From the NCBI RefSeq assembly GCF_009720485.1, contig NZ_CP045245.1, positions 930,001-994,000 of the forward strand: 64,000 bases of DNA, in the 5' to 3' direction. Below, one piece after another: positions 20,068 through 28,014 of the stretch (positions within the stretch are counted from its first letter, which is position 1; each line of letters begins with the position of its first letter). The notes under the pieces were generated by a model that did no database searches, had not been told where the DNA came from, and was given only the letters and a program-made list of their open reading frames with translations. A program made the position numbers and the translations under genes. This DNA comes from Cellulomonas sp. JZ18. Its GTDB lineage: Bacteria; Actinomycetota; Actinomycetes; Actinomycetales; Cellulomonadaceae.

Positions 20068-20565
20068 TCAGTCGCAGGTGTAGGCGCCGCTGGTGATCAT
20101 GACGGTCGCCCCCTCGTACCGGGTGTCGAAGACGCCGGCGTCCTCCTCGGACGCGAACGCCAGTCCGACCGCCGTCGGGTCCGCGTAGCCGGTGAGTCCG
20201 GCGATCTTCTCGCCCGCGCCCTCCTGGCACTGCGGGTCCCACGCCTGCGCGTCGTAGCCGAGCTCGCCGAGCCGGGAGACCTCCTCCTCGAGGGCGCCCT
20301 CGCTGCCGGTCTCCGCGACGGCGGTCCAGACCACCCACAGGTCGCCGTCCGCCTCCGCGGGTGCGACGGCCTCGGGCCAGTCGGCGGTCGAGGGGTCGAC
20401 GCCCTCGTCGCCGCCGGAGCAGGCGGCGAGCCCCAGCGCGAGAGCGAGGGCCAGGGGCGTGCCGACGAGGGCCGGGCGGCGCGAGGAGGGGCGCGGGACG
20501 CGGGCTGACACGCGGGCTGACACGCGGGCCGACACGGCGCGGCGCGGCGGGAGGAGGGGGCGCAT
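20068..20565 (-). CDS. putative small lipoprotein
   Basis: Unrecognised 165-residue protein. It has a lipoprotein signal peptide: a very long Arg-rich N-region, then the hydrophobic stretch PLALALALGLA and the lipobox LAAC near residue 51, followed by SGG. The mature part (about 115 residues) is acidic, contains two more cysteines (DPQCQ and the final TCD) and no motif I know. The ATG at 20565 has no ribosome site. Alternative GTG starts occur inside a VSAR repeat at residues 11-22, so the true N-terminus is uncertain. It lies alone between tRNA genes on the opposite strand. Confidence 0.65.
   Translation of the reverse strand: MRPLLPPRRAVSARVSARVSARVPRPSSRRPALVGTPLALALALGLAACSGGDEGVDPSTADWPEAVAPAEADGDLWVVWTAVAETGSEGALEEEVSRLGELGYDAQAWDPQCQEGAGEKIAGLTGYADPTAVGLAFASEEDAGVFDTRYEGATVMITSGAYTCD
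20497..20535 (-). repeat. 12-base tandem repeat in lipoprotein signal sequence
   Basis: About three copies of GACACGCGGGCT (plus-strand reading) encode three VSAR units in the N-region of the signal peptide. Each unit contains an in-frame GTG. Confidence 0.8.
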
Positions 20566-20730
20566 GCGGCGGATCGTGGCACGCGGCCGACGCGCCGAGG
20601 TACGAGCCGAAAGGTTTAGGGCGCGTGGCCCCGGGGCGTCGCCCGACGTCCTCTCCCCGGCGCGGGCGTGCACGCGGTCGCGGTCGGCGCGGCCCCGGCG
20701 AGGGCGACGGCGGGTTGTGACGGGGCCGAT

Positions 20731-20760
20731 TTCACCGCCGGGCCCGTGCCCGTGTACTCT
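20731..20760 (+). promoter_or_regulatory. promoter of tRNA-Thr
   Basis: TTCACC (20731-20736) and TACTCT (20755-20760) with an 18-base spacer lie so that transcription would begin a few bases before the tRNA at 20771. Confidence 0.5.
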
Positions 20761-20770
20761 GGTCCGCGCT

Positions 20771-20843
20771 GCCCCGATAGCTCAGTCGGCAGAGCGTCTC
20801 CATGGTAAGGAGAAGGTCAAGGGTTCGATTCCCTTTCGGGGCT
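20771..20843 (+). tRNA. tRNA-Thr (GGT)
   Basis: A 73-base tRNA. The acceptor GCCCCGA (20771-20777) pairs with TCGGGGC (20836-20842), with discriminator T. The anticodon stem TCTCC and GGAGA encloses ATGGTAA, anticodon GGT. D and T arms are canonical and CCA is not encoded. Confidence 0.95.
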
Positions 20844-20856
20844 CTGTGGTGTGTCA

Positions 20857-20886
20857 CGGGTCGGTCGCCCTCGGGCGGCCGACCCG
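20857..20886 (+). terminator. hairpin between tRNA-Thr and tRNA-Met
   Basis: A 13-bp stem with one G-U pair (20857-20869 with 20874-20886) and a CTCG loop lies between the two tRNAs. It could terminate tRNA-Thr transcription, but only 12 bases then remain before tRNA-Met, too few for a separate promoter, so it may be leaky or a processing element. Confidence 0.5.
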
Positions 20887-20898
20887 GACCGCCGCTGT

Positions 20899-20975
20899 GG
20901 CGGGATAGCTCAGGTGGTTAGAGCACACGGCTCATAATCGTGGTGTCGCGGGTTCGAATCCCGCTCCCGCTACCA
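20899..20975 (+). tRNA. tRNA-Met (CAT), elongator
   Basis: A 77-base tRNA including an encoded CCA (20973-20975). The acceptor GGCGGGA pairs with TCCCGCT, with a G-U first pair. The anticodon CAT is at 20933-20935 in the loop CTCATAA, and the T stem GCGGG pairs with CCCGC. The lack of an initiator-type 1-72 mismatch and of the GGG/CCC anticodon stem argues for elongator Met. A tRNA-Ile with modified CAT is less likely given its place beside rpmG. Confidence 0.9.
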
Positions 20976-21069
20976 CGTCCGGCGAACATCCGTAGCAGCA
21001 GCGCGTGTCGGCCGGCGGCGCGCCAGGAGAAGAACGCAGCCCCCGCGGGGCGCGAGAGGTGACACAGAC

Positions 21070-21240
21070 ATGGCCAGCAAGAGCGCGGACGTCCGCCCGA
21101 AGATCACGCTCGCCTGCACGGAGTGCAAGGAGCGGAACTACATCACGAAGAAGAACCGTCGGAACAACCCCGACCGGCTCGAGATGAAGAAGTTCTGCCC
21201 GCGTGACAACAAGCACACGGTGCACCGCGAGACCCGCTGA
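21070..21240 (+). CDS. rpmG: 50S ribosomal protein L33
   Basis: Ribosomal protein of 56 residues beginning [20 protein letters not shown]. It is too short for many ORF filters but clear by sequence and by position after tRNA-Met. The zinc-ribbon first pair, Cys16 and Cys19, is present and Cys43 is kept, but the fourth ligand is Asp46 (CPRD rather than CPxC). It is therefore neither a full zinc-binding nor a zinc-free L33. The ATG follows AGGTG by nine bases. Two dehydratase genes follow, an arrangement seen in many actinobacteria. Confidence 0.93.
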   Translation: MASKSADVRPKITLACTECKERNYITKKNRRNNPDRLEMKKFCPRDNKHTVHRETR

Positions 21241-21269
21241 CGCGGTCGCGCACCGAGCCGACGCCTGAC

Positions 21270-21722
21270 GTGGCCGTCGACACCACCTTCGCCGGGCGGG
21301 TCTACCCGCCCGGCGACGTGTATGTGGTCTCCCGCGAGAAGATCCGCGAGTTCGCCGAGGCCACCGGGGCGACGCACCCCGCGCACACCGACGTCGCGTC
21401 CGCCCGCGCACTGGGGCACCCGGACGTCGTGGCGCCGCCGACCTTCGCGGTCGTGATCGCCCAGCGCACCGAGGCGCAGTACGTGGACGACCCCGCGTCG
21501 GGCATCGACTTCAGCCGCGTCGTGCACGCGGACGAGCGGTTCACGCACCACCGGCCGCTGCACGCGGGCGACCGCGTCGTGACGACGCTGCACGTCGACG
21601 CCGTCACGCTGCGCGGCGGCCTCGCCATGGTGACCACGCGCTGCGAGATCGCCGACGAGTCCGGGGCCGCCGTCGCGACGGTCGTCTCGACGCTCGCCGT
21701 GCGCCCCGAGGAGGACGCGTGA
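21270..21722 (+). CDS. MaoC-like dehydratase, HadA-type subunit
   Basis: Hot-dog fold protein of 150 residues of the FAS1-DH/MaoC N-terminal family. The N-terminus VYPPGDVYVVSREKIREFAEATG and the central PTFAVV resemble HadA/HadC proteins, which are the non-catalytic partners of beta-hydroxyacyl-ACP dehydratase in fatty acid synthase II. It starts with GTG 29 bases after rpmG and its stop overlaps the HadB-type gene as GTGA. It likely forms a heterodimer with that product in fatty-acid elongation; a role in mycolic acids is not expected in this lineage. Confidence 0.85.
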   Translation: MAVDTTFAGRVYPPGDVYVVSREKIREFAEATGATHPAHTDVASARALGHPDVVAPPTFAVVIAQRTEAQYVDDPASGIDFSRVVHADERFTHHRPLHAGDRVVTTLHVDAVTLRGGLAMVTTRCEIADESGAAVATVVSTLAVRPEEDA

Positions 21723-22147
21723 GCCCGCGCCCCGTGCTCGCCGACCTCGCCGTCGGCCAGGAGCTGGCGCGCCGCACGGTCCCCGTCGACCGGGACCGCC
21801 TGGTCCGGTACGCCGGTGCGAGCGGCGACTTCAACCCGATCCACTGGAACGAGCGCGTCGCGACCTCGGTCGGCCTGCCCGGGGTCATCGCGCACGGCAT
21901 GTGGACGATGGGCGCGGCCGTGGCGGTCGTCGTCGACTGGGCGGGCGACCCCGCCGCCGTCGTCGACTACCAGACGCGGTTCACGCGTCCCGTCCCGGTG
22001 CCCGACCCGGGGGAGGCCCGGGTCGAGGTCGTGGCCGCCGTGGGGGCGCTCGACGCCGAGGCGGGTACGGTCCGCGTCGACCTCACCGTGACGGTCGAGG
22101 GCGCGCGCGTGCTCGGCAAGGCGCAGGCCGTCGTGCGCCTGGCCTGA
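21719..22147 (+). CDS. MaoC-like dehydratase, HadB-type catalytic subunit
   Basis: Hot-dog hydratase of 142 residues that would remove water from (3R)-hydroxyacyl thioesters. The hydratase-2 motif is intact: SGDFNPIHWNERVA supplies the catalytic Asp and His, followed by GVIAHGMWTMG. The start overlaps the HadA-type stop by 4 bases. The stop is 11 bases from the convergent LacI-type gene. Confidence 0.87.
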   Translation: MSPRPVLADLAVGQELARRTVPVDRDRLVRYAGASGDFNPIHWNERVATSVGLPGVIAHGMWTMGAAVAVVVDWAGDPAAVVDYQTRFTRPVPVPDPGEARVEVVAAVGALDAEAGTVRVDLTVTVEGARVLGKAQAVVRLA

Positions 22148-22158
22148 CGGCCGCGTCG

Positions 22159-23229
22159 TCAGGCAGGCGGCGGACCGGTCGTCGTCCCGACGCGCAGCGA
22201 CACCGGCAGGACGCGGTCCTCGGGCTCGCGGCCGGCGAGCAGGTCCGCGACGGCGTCACCGATCGCGGCGCCCTTGTCCGCGAGGGGCTGGCTGACGCTC
22301 GTCAGCACGTCGGGGGCCAGCCAGGGCAGGTCGAGACCGTCGAACCCCGCGACCGACACGTCCTGCGGGACGCGCAGCCCGAGCTCGCGCGCGGCGAGGA
22401 CGACGCCGGACGCCAGCAGGTCCGACTGGCAGATCACCGCGGTGGGCCGGTCGGGGCGGGACAGCAGCGCCCGCCCGGCGGCCGCCCCGTGCTCGACGAG
22501 CGAGGCCGGGGTCTCCCAGATGACCTCGGGACGGACCCCGGTGTCGGTCACGCCGCGCAGGCGCCGGCGGGTGATCTCCCAGGGGATGCACGCCAGGCGC
22601 GCCTCGTCGGCCGCGCCCTCGACGCGGTCGCGGTCGAACGGCAGCGTCACGGTCGCGATGCGGGTGTGCCCGAGGTCGACCACGTGGCGCGTGAGCTCGG
22701 CCATGCCCCCGCGGTCGTCGATGCCGACCGCCGCCACGTCGGGCTGCGGCGTGCCCTCGACCAGCACGATCGGGATGCCCCGGTTGCGCAGCGTCTCGAG
22801 GACGGGGTCGTCGGTCGTGCCGCCCCACATCTGGACGGCGACGTCCATGGCCGCGCTGCCCAGCAGCGGGTCGACGGCGGGCTGCGCGGCGTCGTGCGGG
22901 CCCGGCACGAGCAGGACACCGAGCCCGAGCGGACCGAGGCGCGTGACGAGGCCGTCGAGCACCTGGATCGTCACGGGGTCGCGGAACGCGCGGCGCAGCG
23001 CGTCGCCCATGACGACGCCGACGATGCCGGACCGCCCGCTGCGCAGCTGGCGCCCGAGCGGGTTCGGGCCGGCGTAGCCGAGGGTCCGGGCCGCCTCGAG
23101 CACGCGCGCGCGTGTGCGCTCGGCGATGGGGCCGGACCCGGAGAAGGCGAGCGAGGCGGTCGACACCGAGACCCCCGCGGCGGCGGCGACGTCGGCGAGG
23201 GTCGTGCGCTGGGCGGGCAGTGTCGGCAC
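22159..23229 (-). CDS. LacI family transcriptional regulator
   Basis: DNA-binding regulator of 356 residues. The N-terminal helix-turn-helix TLADVAAAAGVSVSTASLAF and the hinge NPLGRQLRSGRSGIVGVV are typical, followed by a periplasmic-binding-protein-like sensor domain ending with SVAGFDGLDLPWL. The ligand cannot be named. I chose the GTG at 23229 because it places the HTH at residue 10; no good ribosome site is visible. The gene is divergent from an MFS transporter with a perfect palindrome between them, so control of that transporter, and perhaps of itself, is the natural inference. Confidence 0.88.
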   Translation of the reverse strand: MPTLPAQRTTLADVAAAAGVSVSTASLAFSGSGPIAERTRARVLEAARTLGYAGPNPLGRQLRSGRSGIVGVVMGDALRRAFRDPVTIQVLDGLVTRLGPLGLGVLLVPGPHDAAQPAVDPLLGSAAMDVAVQMWGGTTDDPVLETLRNRGIPIVLVEGTPQPDVAAVGIDDRGGMAELTRHVVDLGHTRIATVTLPFDRDRVEGAADEARLACIPWEITRRRLRGVTDTGVRPEVIWETPASLVEHGAAAGRALLSRPDRPTAVICQSDLLASGVVLAARELGLRVPQDVSVAGFDGLDLPWLAPDVLTSVSQPLADKGAAIGDAVADLLAGREPEDRVLPVSLRVGTTTGPPPA

Positions 23230-23288
23230 CTTTCGTGAGCCGGCGTGTACCGCCGGTCGCGGGGGTCGTCGTCCCCGTCCGGCGGTGT

Positions 23289-23318
23289 TTGACGACGCGA
23301 GCAGCGTACCCGCAGAAT
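23289..23318 (+). promoter_or_regulatory. candidate promoter of the MFS gene
   Basis: TTGACG (23289-23294) and CAGAAT (23313-23318) are spaced by 18 bases and point towards the transporter. The palindrome at 23363-23376 lies about 40 bases downstream of the likely start point. Confidence 0.4.
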
Positions 23319-23362
23319 GACCGCCATCCCCCGGAACCGAGCGGCGTCCTCGTCCGCCTCGT

Positions 23363-23376
23363 TCGAATCGATTCGA
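23363..23376. promoter_or_regulatory. LacI-type operator palindrome
   Basis: TCGAATCGATTCGA is a perfect 14-base palindrome with a central CG, the form typical of LacI-family operators. It is AT-rich against the surrounding sequence. It lies between the divergent LacI-type and MFS genes, in the MFS leader. Confidence 0.65.
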
Positions 23377-23487
23377 CCCGAGATCGGGAGCCCGCGTGCG
23401 ACTCGTCGTCCCGCCCCTCGCGCGCCGCGCCACCGCGTGCGCGCCCGCCGCCCGCACGCCTCGCCCGTCCCCGCGAGGGGGAGCGCT

Positions 23488-24801
23488 GTGACGGCGTCGC
23501 GCGAGGCGGCACGCACCGTCCGCGACACCGCCCCGCGCGAGGTCCGCCTCGCGTCCGCCGCGGTGTTCACCGTCTTCCTCCTGGCCGGGTGGAACTTCGC
23601 CAGCTGGGCGTCCCGGCTGCCCGCCGTGCGCGACGCGCTCGACCTCACGCCCGACCGGATGGGTCTGCTGCTGCTCGTCGGCTCGTTCGGGTCGCTGCTC
23701 GCGCTGCCCCTGTCGGGGGTCGTCGTCGAGCGGCTCGGTGCACGCCGGACCGTGCTCGGCTTCGGCGTGCTCAACGCGCTGGGGTACGGCGTCGCGTGCG
23801 TCGGCGTCGCCACGGGCGAGGTCGTGGTCGTGGGCGTCGGCCTCGTGCTGGCCGGTGTGGGCACGGGCGTCTGGGACGCGTCGATGAACCTCGAGGGGGC
23901 CGTCGTCGAGCAGCGGCTCGGCCGCACCGTGATGCCGCGCTACCACGCCGGGTTCTCGTTCGGGACCATGGCCGCGTCCGGCGCCGCCGCGGTCGTCGCC
24001 GGGCTGCACGTCCCCGTCGAGGTGCACCTGCCGGTCGCCGTGGCCCTGTCGAGCGTCGTGCTCGCCGTCGCCGTCCGCGCCTTCCTGGTCGACGAGGCCG
24101 CCGACGCCCCTGCTGCCGGCACCGCGTCCGCAGGCGGCACCGCCCCGGGCGGTGCCCGCCGTGCCCTCGGCGCCTGGCTGGAGCCCCGCACGCTGCTCGT
24201 CGGCCTGGTCGTGCTCGCCGCCGCGCTCACCGAGGGGGCCGCGAACGACTGGGTCAGCCTCGCCGTCGTCGACGGCTTCGACACCGGGCACGCGGTCGGC
24301 GCGGTGGGCTTCGGGCTGTTCGTCACCGCGATGACGGCCATGCGCCTGCTCGGCACCCGCCTGCTCGACCGGTACGGCCGCGTGACGGTGCTGCGCCTGT
24401 GCGCGGCCCTCGCGTTCGCCGGGCTCCTCGTGTTCGGGCTCGCCGACCAGCTGTGGCTCGCGCTCGTCGGCGTCGTCGCGTGGGGCGCCGGTGCGGCGCT
24501 CGGCTTCCCGGTCGGCATGAGCGCGGCCGCGGACGACCCGCTGCGCGCCGCGCAGCGCGTCGCGGTGGTGTCGACGATCGGCTACTCCGCGTTCCTCGCG
24601 GGCCCGCCGCTGCTCGGCCTGCTCGCGGACCGCGTGGGCTACCAGCCCGCGCTGCTCGCGATCCTCGTGCCCGTGGCGCTGGGGCTGCTCGTCACCAGCG
24701 CCGCGCGGCCGCTGCACCGGCCCGCGGACGCCAACGACGTACCGGCCACCGCGGGCCCGGCGACGGGCCCCACGTCCGTCGCCCCGGGCGACGTGGCCTG
24801 A
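23488..24801 (+). CDS. MFS transporter
   Basis: Twelve-helix major facilitator permease of 437 residues. Family features include AGWNFASWASRLPAVRDAL in the first helix and loop, and VVVERLGARRTVLGFG at the loop 2-3 motif. The form resembles fucose/FsrP-like or Bcr-type proteins of unknown substrate. I set the start at GTG 23488 because GAGGGG lies seven bases upstream; the frame is open upstream to 23317 but that extension is Arg/Pro-rich and covers the operator. Regulation by the divergent LacI protein suggests sugar or small-metabolite export or uptake. Confidence 0.82.
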   Translation: MTASREAARTVRDTAPREVRLASAAVFTVFLLAGWNFASWASRLPAVRDALDLTPDRMGLLLLVGSFGSLLALPLSGVVVERLGARRTVLGFGVLNALGYGVACVGVATGEVVVVGVGLVLAGVGTGVWDASMNLEGAVVEQRLGRTVMPRYHAGFSFGTMAASGAAAVVAGLHVPVEVHLPVAVALSSVVLAVAVRAFLVDEAADAPAAGTASAGGTAPGGARRALGAWLEPRTLLVGLVVLAAALTEGAANDWVSLAVVDGFDTGHAVGAVGFGLFVTAMTAMRLLGTRLLDRYGRVTVLRLCAALAFAGLLVFGLADQLWLALVGVVAWGAGAALGFPVGMSAAADDPLRAAQRVAVVSTIGYSAFLAGPPLLGLLADRVGYQPALLAILVPVALGLLVTSAARPLHRPADANDVPATAGPATGPTSVAPGDVA

Positions 24802-24809
24802 CGGCGACG

Positions 24810-24824
24810 TAGCCTGGCGGGGTG
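24810..24824 (+). promoter_or_regulatory. -10-like box placed for leaderless murB mRNA
   Basis: TAGCCT (24810-24815) is followed by six bases and the GTG start at 24822. No ribosome site is seen. The geometry equals that at 10694 and 42505. Confidence 0.45.
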
Positions 24825-25990
24825 GAGCTCGACACCTGCGCCCTGCCCGGCCCCGCGCCGGAGCCGGCCGACGCCCCCGTCCCGACGCACGCCGGGACGC
24901 CCGCCCTGGCGGACCTGACCACGTTCCGCGTGGGCGGTCCCGCCGCGCGCTACGTCGAGACCACGAGCGAGCAGGAGCTCGTCGCCGCCGTGCGCGCCGC
25001 CGACGAGGCGGGTGAGCCCCTGCTCGTGCTGGGCGGCGGCTCGAACGTCCTCGTGGCCGACGCGGGGTTCGCGGGCGTCGTCGTGCGCGACGTGCGCGGC
25101 GGGGTCGAGGTGCCCGACGCGTCCGCGTGCGCGGGCGTGACGCTCACCGTCCCGGCGGGGACCGTGTGGGACGACGTCGTCGCGTACGCCGTGTCCGAGG
25201 AGCTGGTCGGCGTCGAGGCCCTGTCCGGCATCCCGGGGTCCACCGGCGCGACGCCCGTGCAGAACGTCGGCGCCTACGGCCAGGAGGTGTCGCGCACGAT
25301 CTCGCAGGTGCGCGTGTGGGACCGCGGCCGCGGGCGCGTGCGCACCCTCCCGTGGGTCACGCTGGCGTTCGGCTACCGCACGTCGCTGCTCAAGCGCTCG
25401 CTGCGCCCGTCCGCGGACGACCCGCAGGCCCCGTGGGGGCCGACGCCCCGCTACGTCGTGCTCGACGTGACGTTCCAGCTGCGCGCCGGCTCCCTCTCGG
25501 CACCGGTCGAGTACCCCGAGCTCGCACGGGCCCTCGACGTCGCGGTGGGGGAGCGCGCCCCGCTGGCGGACGTGCGCGCCGCCGTCCTGGCGCTGCGGGC
25601 GCGCAAGGGCATGGTCCTCGACGCACCGGACCACGACACGTGGAGCGCCGGCTCGTTCTTCACCAACCCCGTGCTCACGGCGTCGCAGGCCGAGCTGCTG
25701 CCCCCGAGGCGCCGCGCTGGCCGCTGCCGGACGGTGCGGTGAAGACGAGCGCGGCGTGGCTGATCGAGCACGCGGGCTACGGGCGCGGGTACGGCGCGCC
25801 CGGTCCCGCGACGCTCTCGACCAAGCACACCCTCGCGCTGACGAACCGCGGCGACGCGCGCGCGAGCGACCTCGTGCGGCTCGCCGGCGAGCTGCGCGAC
25901 GGCGTGCGCGACCGCTTCGGCGTCGTGCTCGAGCCCGAGCCGGTGCTGGTCGGCGTCGAGCTCGGCGCCCCCGCGGGCGCCGGACGGTAG
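24822..25990 (+). pseudogene. murB: UDP-N-acetylenolpyruvoylglucosamine reductase, frameshifted as sequenced
   Basis: MurB reduces UDP-GlcNAc-enolpyruvate to UDP-MurNAc in peptidoglycan synthesis, using FAD and NADPH. Frame 1 (24822-25742) carries the FAD-binding [30 protein letters not shown] and the SAGSFFTNP motif with the catalytic-type Ser278. After residue 294 it runs into unrelated Arg-rich sequence. The expected C-terminus ([16 protein letters not shown], then LALTNRG) is in another frame up to 25990. One extra C in the CCCCC run at 25701-25705 restores a single normal reading frame. MurB is normally essential, so a sequencing error is the simplest explanation. The product otherwise matches family length (about 389 codons). 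Confidence 0.9.
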
Positions 25991-26136
25991 CGCGCCGCCT
26001 CGCGCGGGACAACCGCCTCGCGACGGGGCCGCACCTCCGTCCCCGGGCCGTTCCGGCCCGAGCCCGCGCGCGCCAGGCTGGCCGTGCGCCGACGGCCGGC
26101 AGCGGAGCACGGCGGGCGCCGTCCAGGGGGACCCAC

Positions 26137-28014
26137 ATGACCAGACGACCGTCACGGCACGCGCTTGCCGTGACCGCTGCCCTCGCCTGCCTCGCGACCG
26201 CCGCGAGCACGCTCACCGCCACCGGAGCCGCGGCCGCCACCGCGGACCGCGCCGCCACCGAGGACGCGGCCGCCCAGGGCCTGCTCGGCCAGGGACGCGC
26301 GGACGACCTGCTGCGTCGCCTCGAGGCCGCCCGCGTCGACCGTGTCCCGACGCCGGACCCGGGCTGGGCGGACTGCAGCGCGGCCTTCGGCGCCGGCGCG
26401 GAGTGCGGCAGCGTCGCGCTGCCGCTCGACTACGACCGCCCGCAGCGCGGCACCGCCGACGTGGCGCTGCTGCGGATCCGGGCCACGGACCCCGCGCAGC
26501 GCGTCGGGTCGCTCTTCGTGAACCCCGGCGGCCCGGGTGGCTCCGGCGTCGAGCTGGCCGCCGCCGCCGACCAGCTGTTCTCGCCCGAGCTGCGGGCGCG
26601 GTTCGACGTCGTGGGGTTCGACCCGCGCGGCACGAACTACTCCACCCACGTGCAGTGCTTCCGCGACGCGCAGGCGCAGGCCGAGGCGCTCGCGGGCCTG
26701 CAGCCGGTGGCGCCGGAGGGGCCGGAGGAGACGGCGGCGCAGATCCGGGCGGCCACCGCGCTGGCGCGCGCCTGCTCGACGACCGGGGCACCGGTGTCGG
26801 CGTCGATGTCGACGGCCCAGGTCGCCCGTGACCTCGACGTCCTGCGCCGCGCCGTGGGCGACGAGCGCCTCAGCTACCTCGGCTTCTCGTACGGCAGCTA
26901 CCTGGGAGCCGTCTACGCGAGCATGTTCCCGGACCGGTTCCGGGCGCTCGCGGTCGACGGCGTCGTCGACCCGGACGCGTTCCGCGGCACGGTCCGGACG
27001 GCGCACGTGCCGACGTTCGTGCGCACCGGCTCCCCGCAGGCGAGCGACGCCGCGCGCGACGAGCTCCTCGCCCGGTGCGCGGCGGCCGGGCCGCAGCGGT
27101 GCCTGATCGCGGGGCTCGGCGACCCGGCGACGGTGTACCGGTCGGTCGTCGACGCGTCCCGGACGACGCCGGTGCCGGTCACCGACCCGTGGACCGGCGC
27201 GGAGCTGTCCGTCGGGTACGACGAGCTGGTCTCGGTCGTGCTGTCGGTGCTCTACGCGCCGAACGCGCCCGCGGTCGTCGACGTGCTCGTCTGGGCGGTG
27301 CACCACCTGCAGCAGCCGCCGACGCAGGAGAACGCCGCCGTGCGTGCGCAGGCGCGCGAGGTCCTCGACCTGCTGGTCGCCCAGCTGTTCGGCCCGGCGC
27401 CGGACGAGGACGCCGAGCGCGCCAAGGCCGAGACGTTCGGCCGGCCCTGGCCGCCGTACCCGAGCGGCCTCGAGGCAGCGACGGCGGTCCTGTGCACCGA
27501 CGGCCTGCACCCCCTGCGCGTCCGTGACGTCGTCGGCGCGGCGGAGCGCATCGAGCGGCAGGCCCCCGACTTCGGCGCGAGCTGGGCGTGGCCGTCCGCG
27601 CCGTGCGCGCTGACCGCGTGGACCGCGCGCGACGAGGACGCCTGGGTCGGCGGCTTCTCCCCGCGCACGGCCGCGCCCGTGCTCGTCGTCGGCAACACGT
27701 GGGACCCCGCGACGCCGTACGGCGGCGCGGTGGCGCTCAGCCGGAAGCTGCCGAACAGCCGGCTGCTCTCGTCCGACTCGTGGGGGCACACGGCCTACGG
27801 CACCTCGGCGTGCGCGACGGGCGCGATCGACCGCTACCTGGTGGCCGGCGAGCTCCCCGCGCCGGGTGCTGCGTGCGTCGGTGACGACCAGCCGTTCCCC
27901 GAGCCGGCGGGCGACACGGCGCGCTCCTTCTCGTCCCGGCCGGCCGTGCCCGAGGTCACGCCGCGACCCGCGACGCCGCCGCTGCCGACCGTGCCGGAGG
28001 TGCTGACGGACTGA
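26137..28014 (+). CDS. secreted alpha/beta hydrolase, tripeptidyl aminopeptidase-like
   Basis: Exported hydrolase of 625 residues related to Streptomyces tripeptidyl aminopeptidases. A signal peptide ending near AAAATADRA precedes the oxyanion NPGGPGGSG, the nucleophile elbow GFSYGSYLG (Ser251) and, in the C-terminal TAP-like domain, VVGNTWDPATPYGGA with the acid residue and SWGHTAY with the His. It would trim N-terminal tripeptides from extracellular peptides. The ATG follows AGGGGGA. The C-terminal Pro/Val-rich tail (last about 60 residues) is antisense to the end of the convergent adenosine deaminase gene. Confidence 0.85.
   Translation: MTRRPSRHALAVTAALACLATAASTLTATGAAAATADRAATEDAAAQGLLGQGRADDLLRRLEAARVDRVPTPDPGWADCSAAFGAGAECGSVALPLDYDRPQRGTADVALLRIRATDPAQRVGSLFVNPGGPGGSGVELAAAADQLFSPELRARFDVVGFDPRGTNYSTHVQCFRDAQAQAEALAGLQPVAPEGPEETAAQIRAATALARACSTTGAPVSASMSTAQVARDLDVLRRAVGDERLSYLGFSYGSYLGAVYASMFPDRFRALAVDGVVDPDAFRGTVRTAHVPTFVRTGSPQASDAARDELLARCAAAGPQRCLIAGLGDPATVYRSVVDASRTTPVPVTDPWTGAELSVGYDELVSVVLSVLYAPNAPAVVDVLVWAVHHLQQPPTQENAAVRAQAREVLDLLVAQLFGPAPDEDAERAKAETFGRPWPPYPSGLEAATAVLCTDGLHPLRVRDVVGAAERIERQAPDFGASWAWPSAPCALTAWTARDEDAWVGGFSPRTAAPVLVVGNTWDPATPYGGAVALSRKLPNSRLLSSDSWGHTAYGTSACATGAIDRYLVAGELPAPGAACVGDDQPFPEPAGDTARSFSSRPAVPEVTPRPATPPLPTVPEVLTD

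Noticed and set aside
23317..23487. 57-residue N-terminal extension of the MFS protein
   Set aside because: It is Arg/Pro-rich, unlike an MFS N-terminus, covers the operator palindrome, and the GTG at 23488 has a good ribosome site.
22159..24717. 852-codon extension of the LacI-type gene
   Set aside because: Everything upstream of 23229 is antisense to the MFS gene and crosses the operator. The HTH at the normal distance from GTG 23229 sets the start.
25701..25705. Programmed frameshift in murB
   Set aside because: There is no slippery heptamer, stop codon or pseudoknot of known kind, and MurB is not known to be recoded. A base-call error in a C run is simpler.
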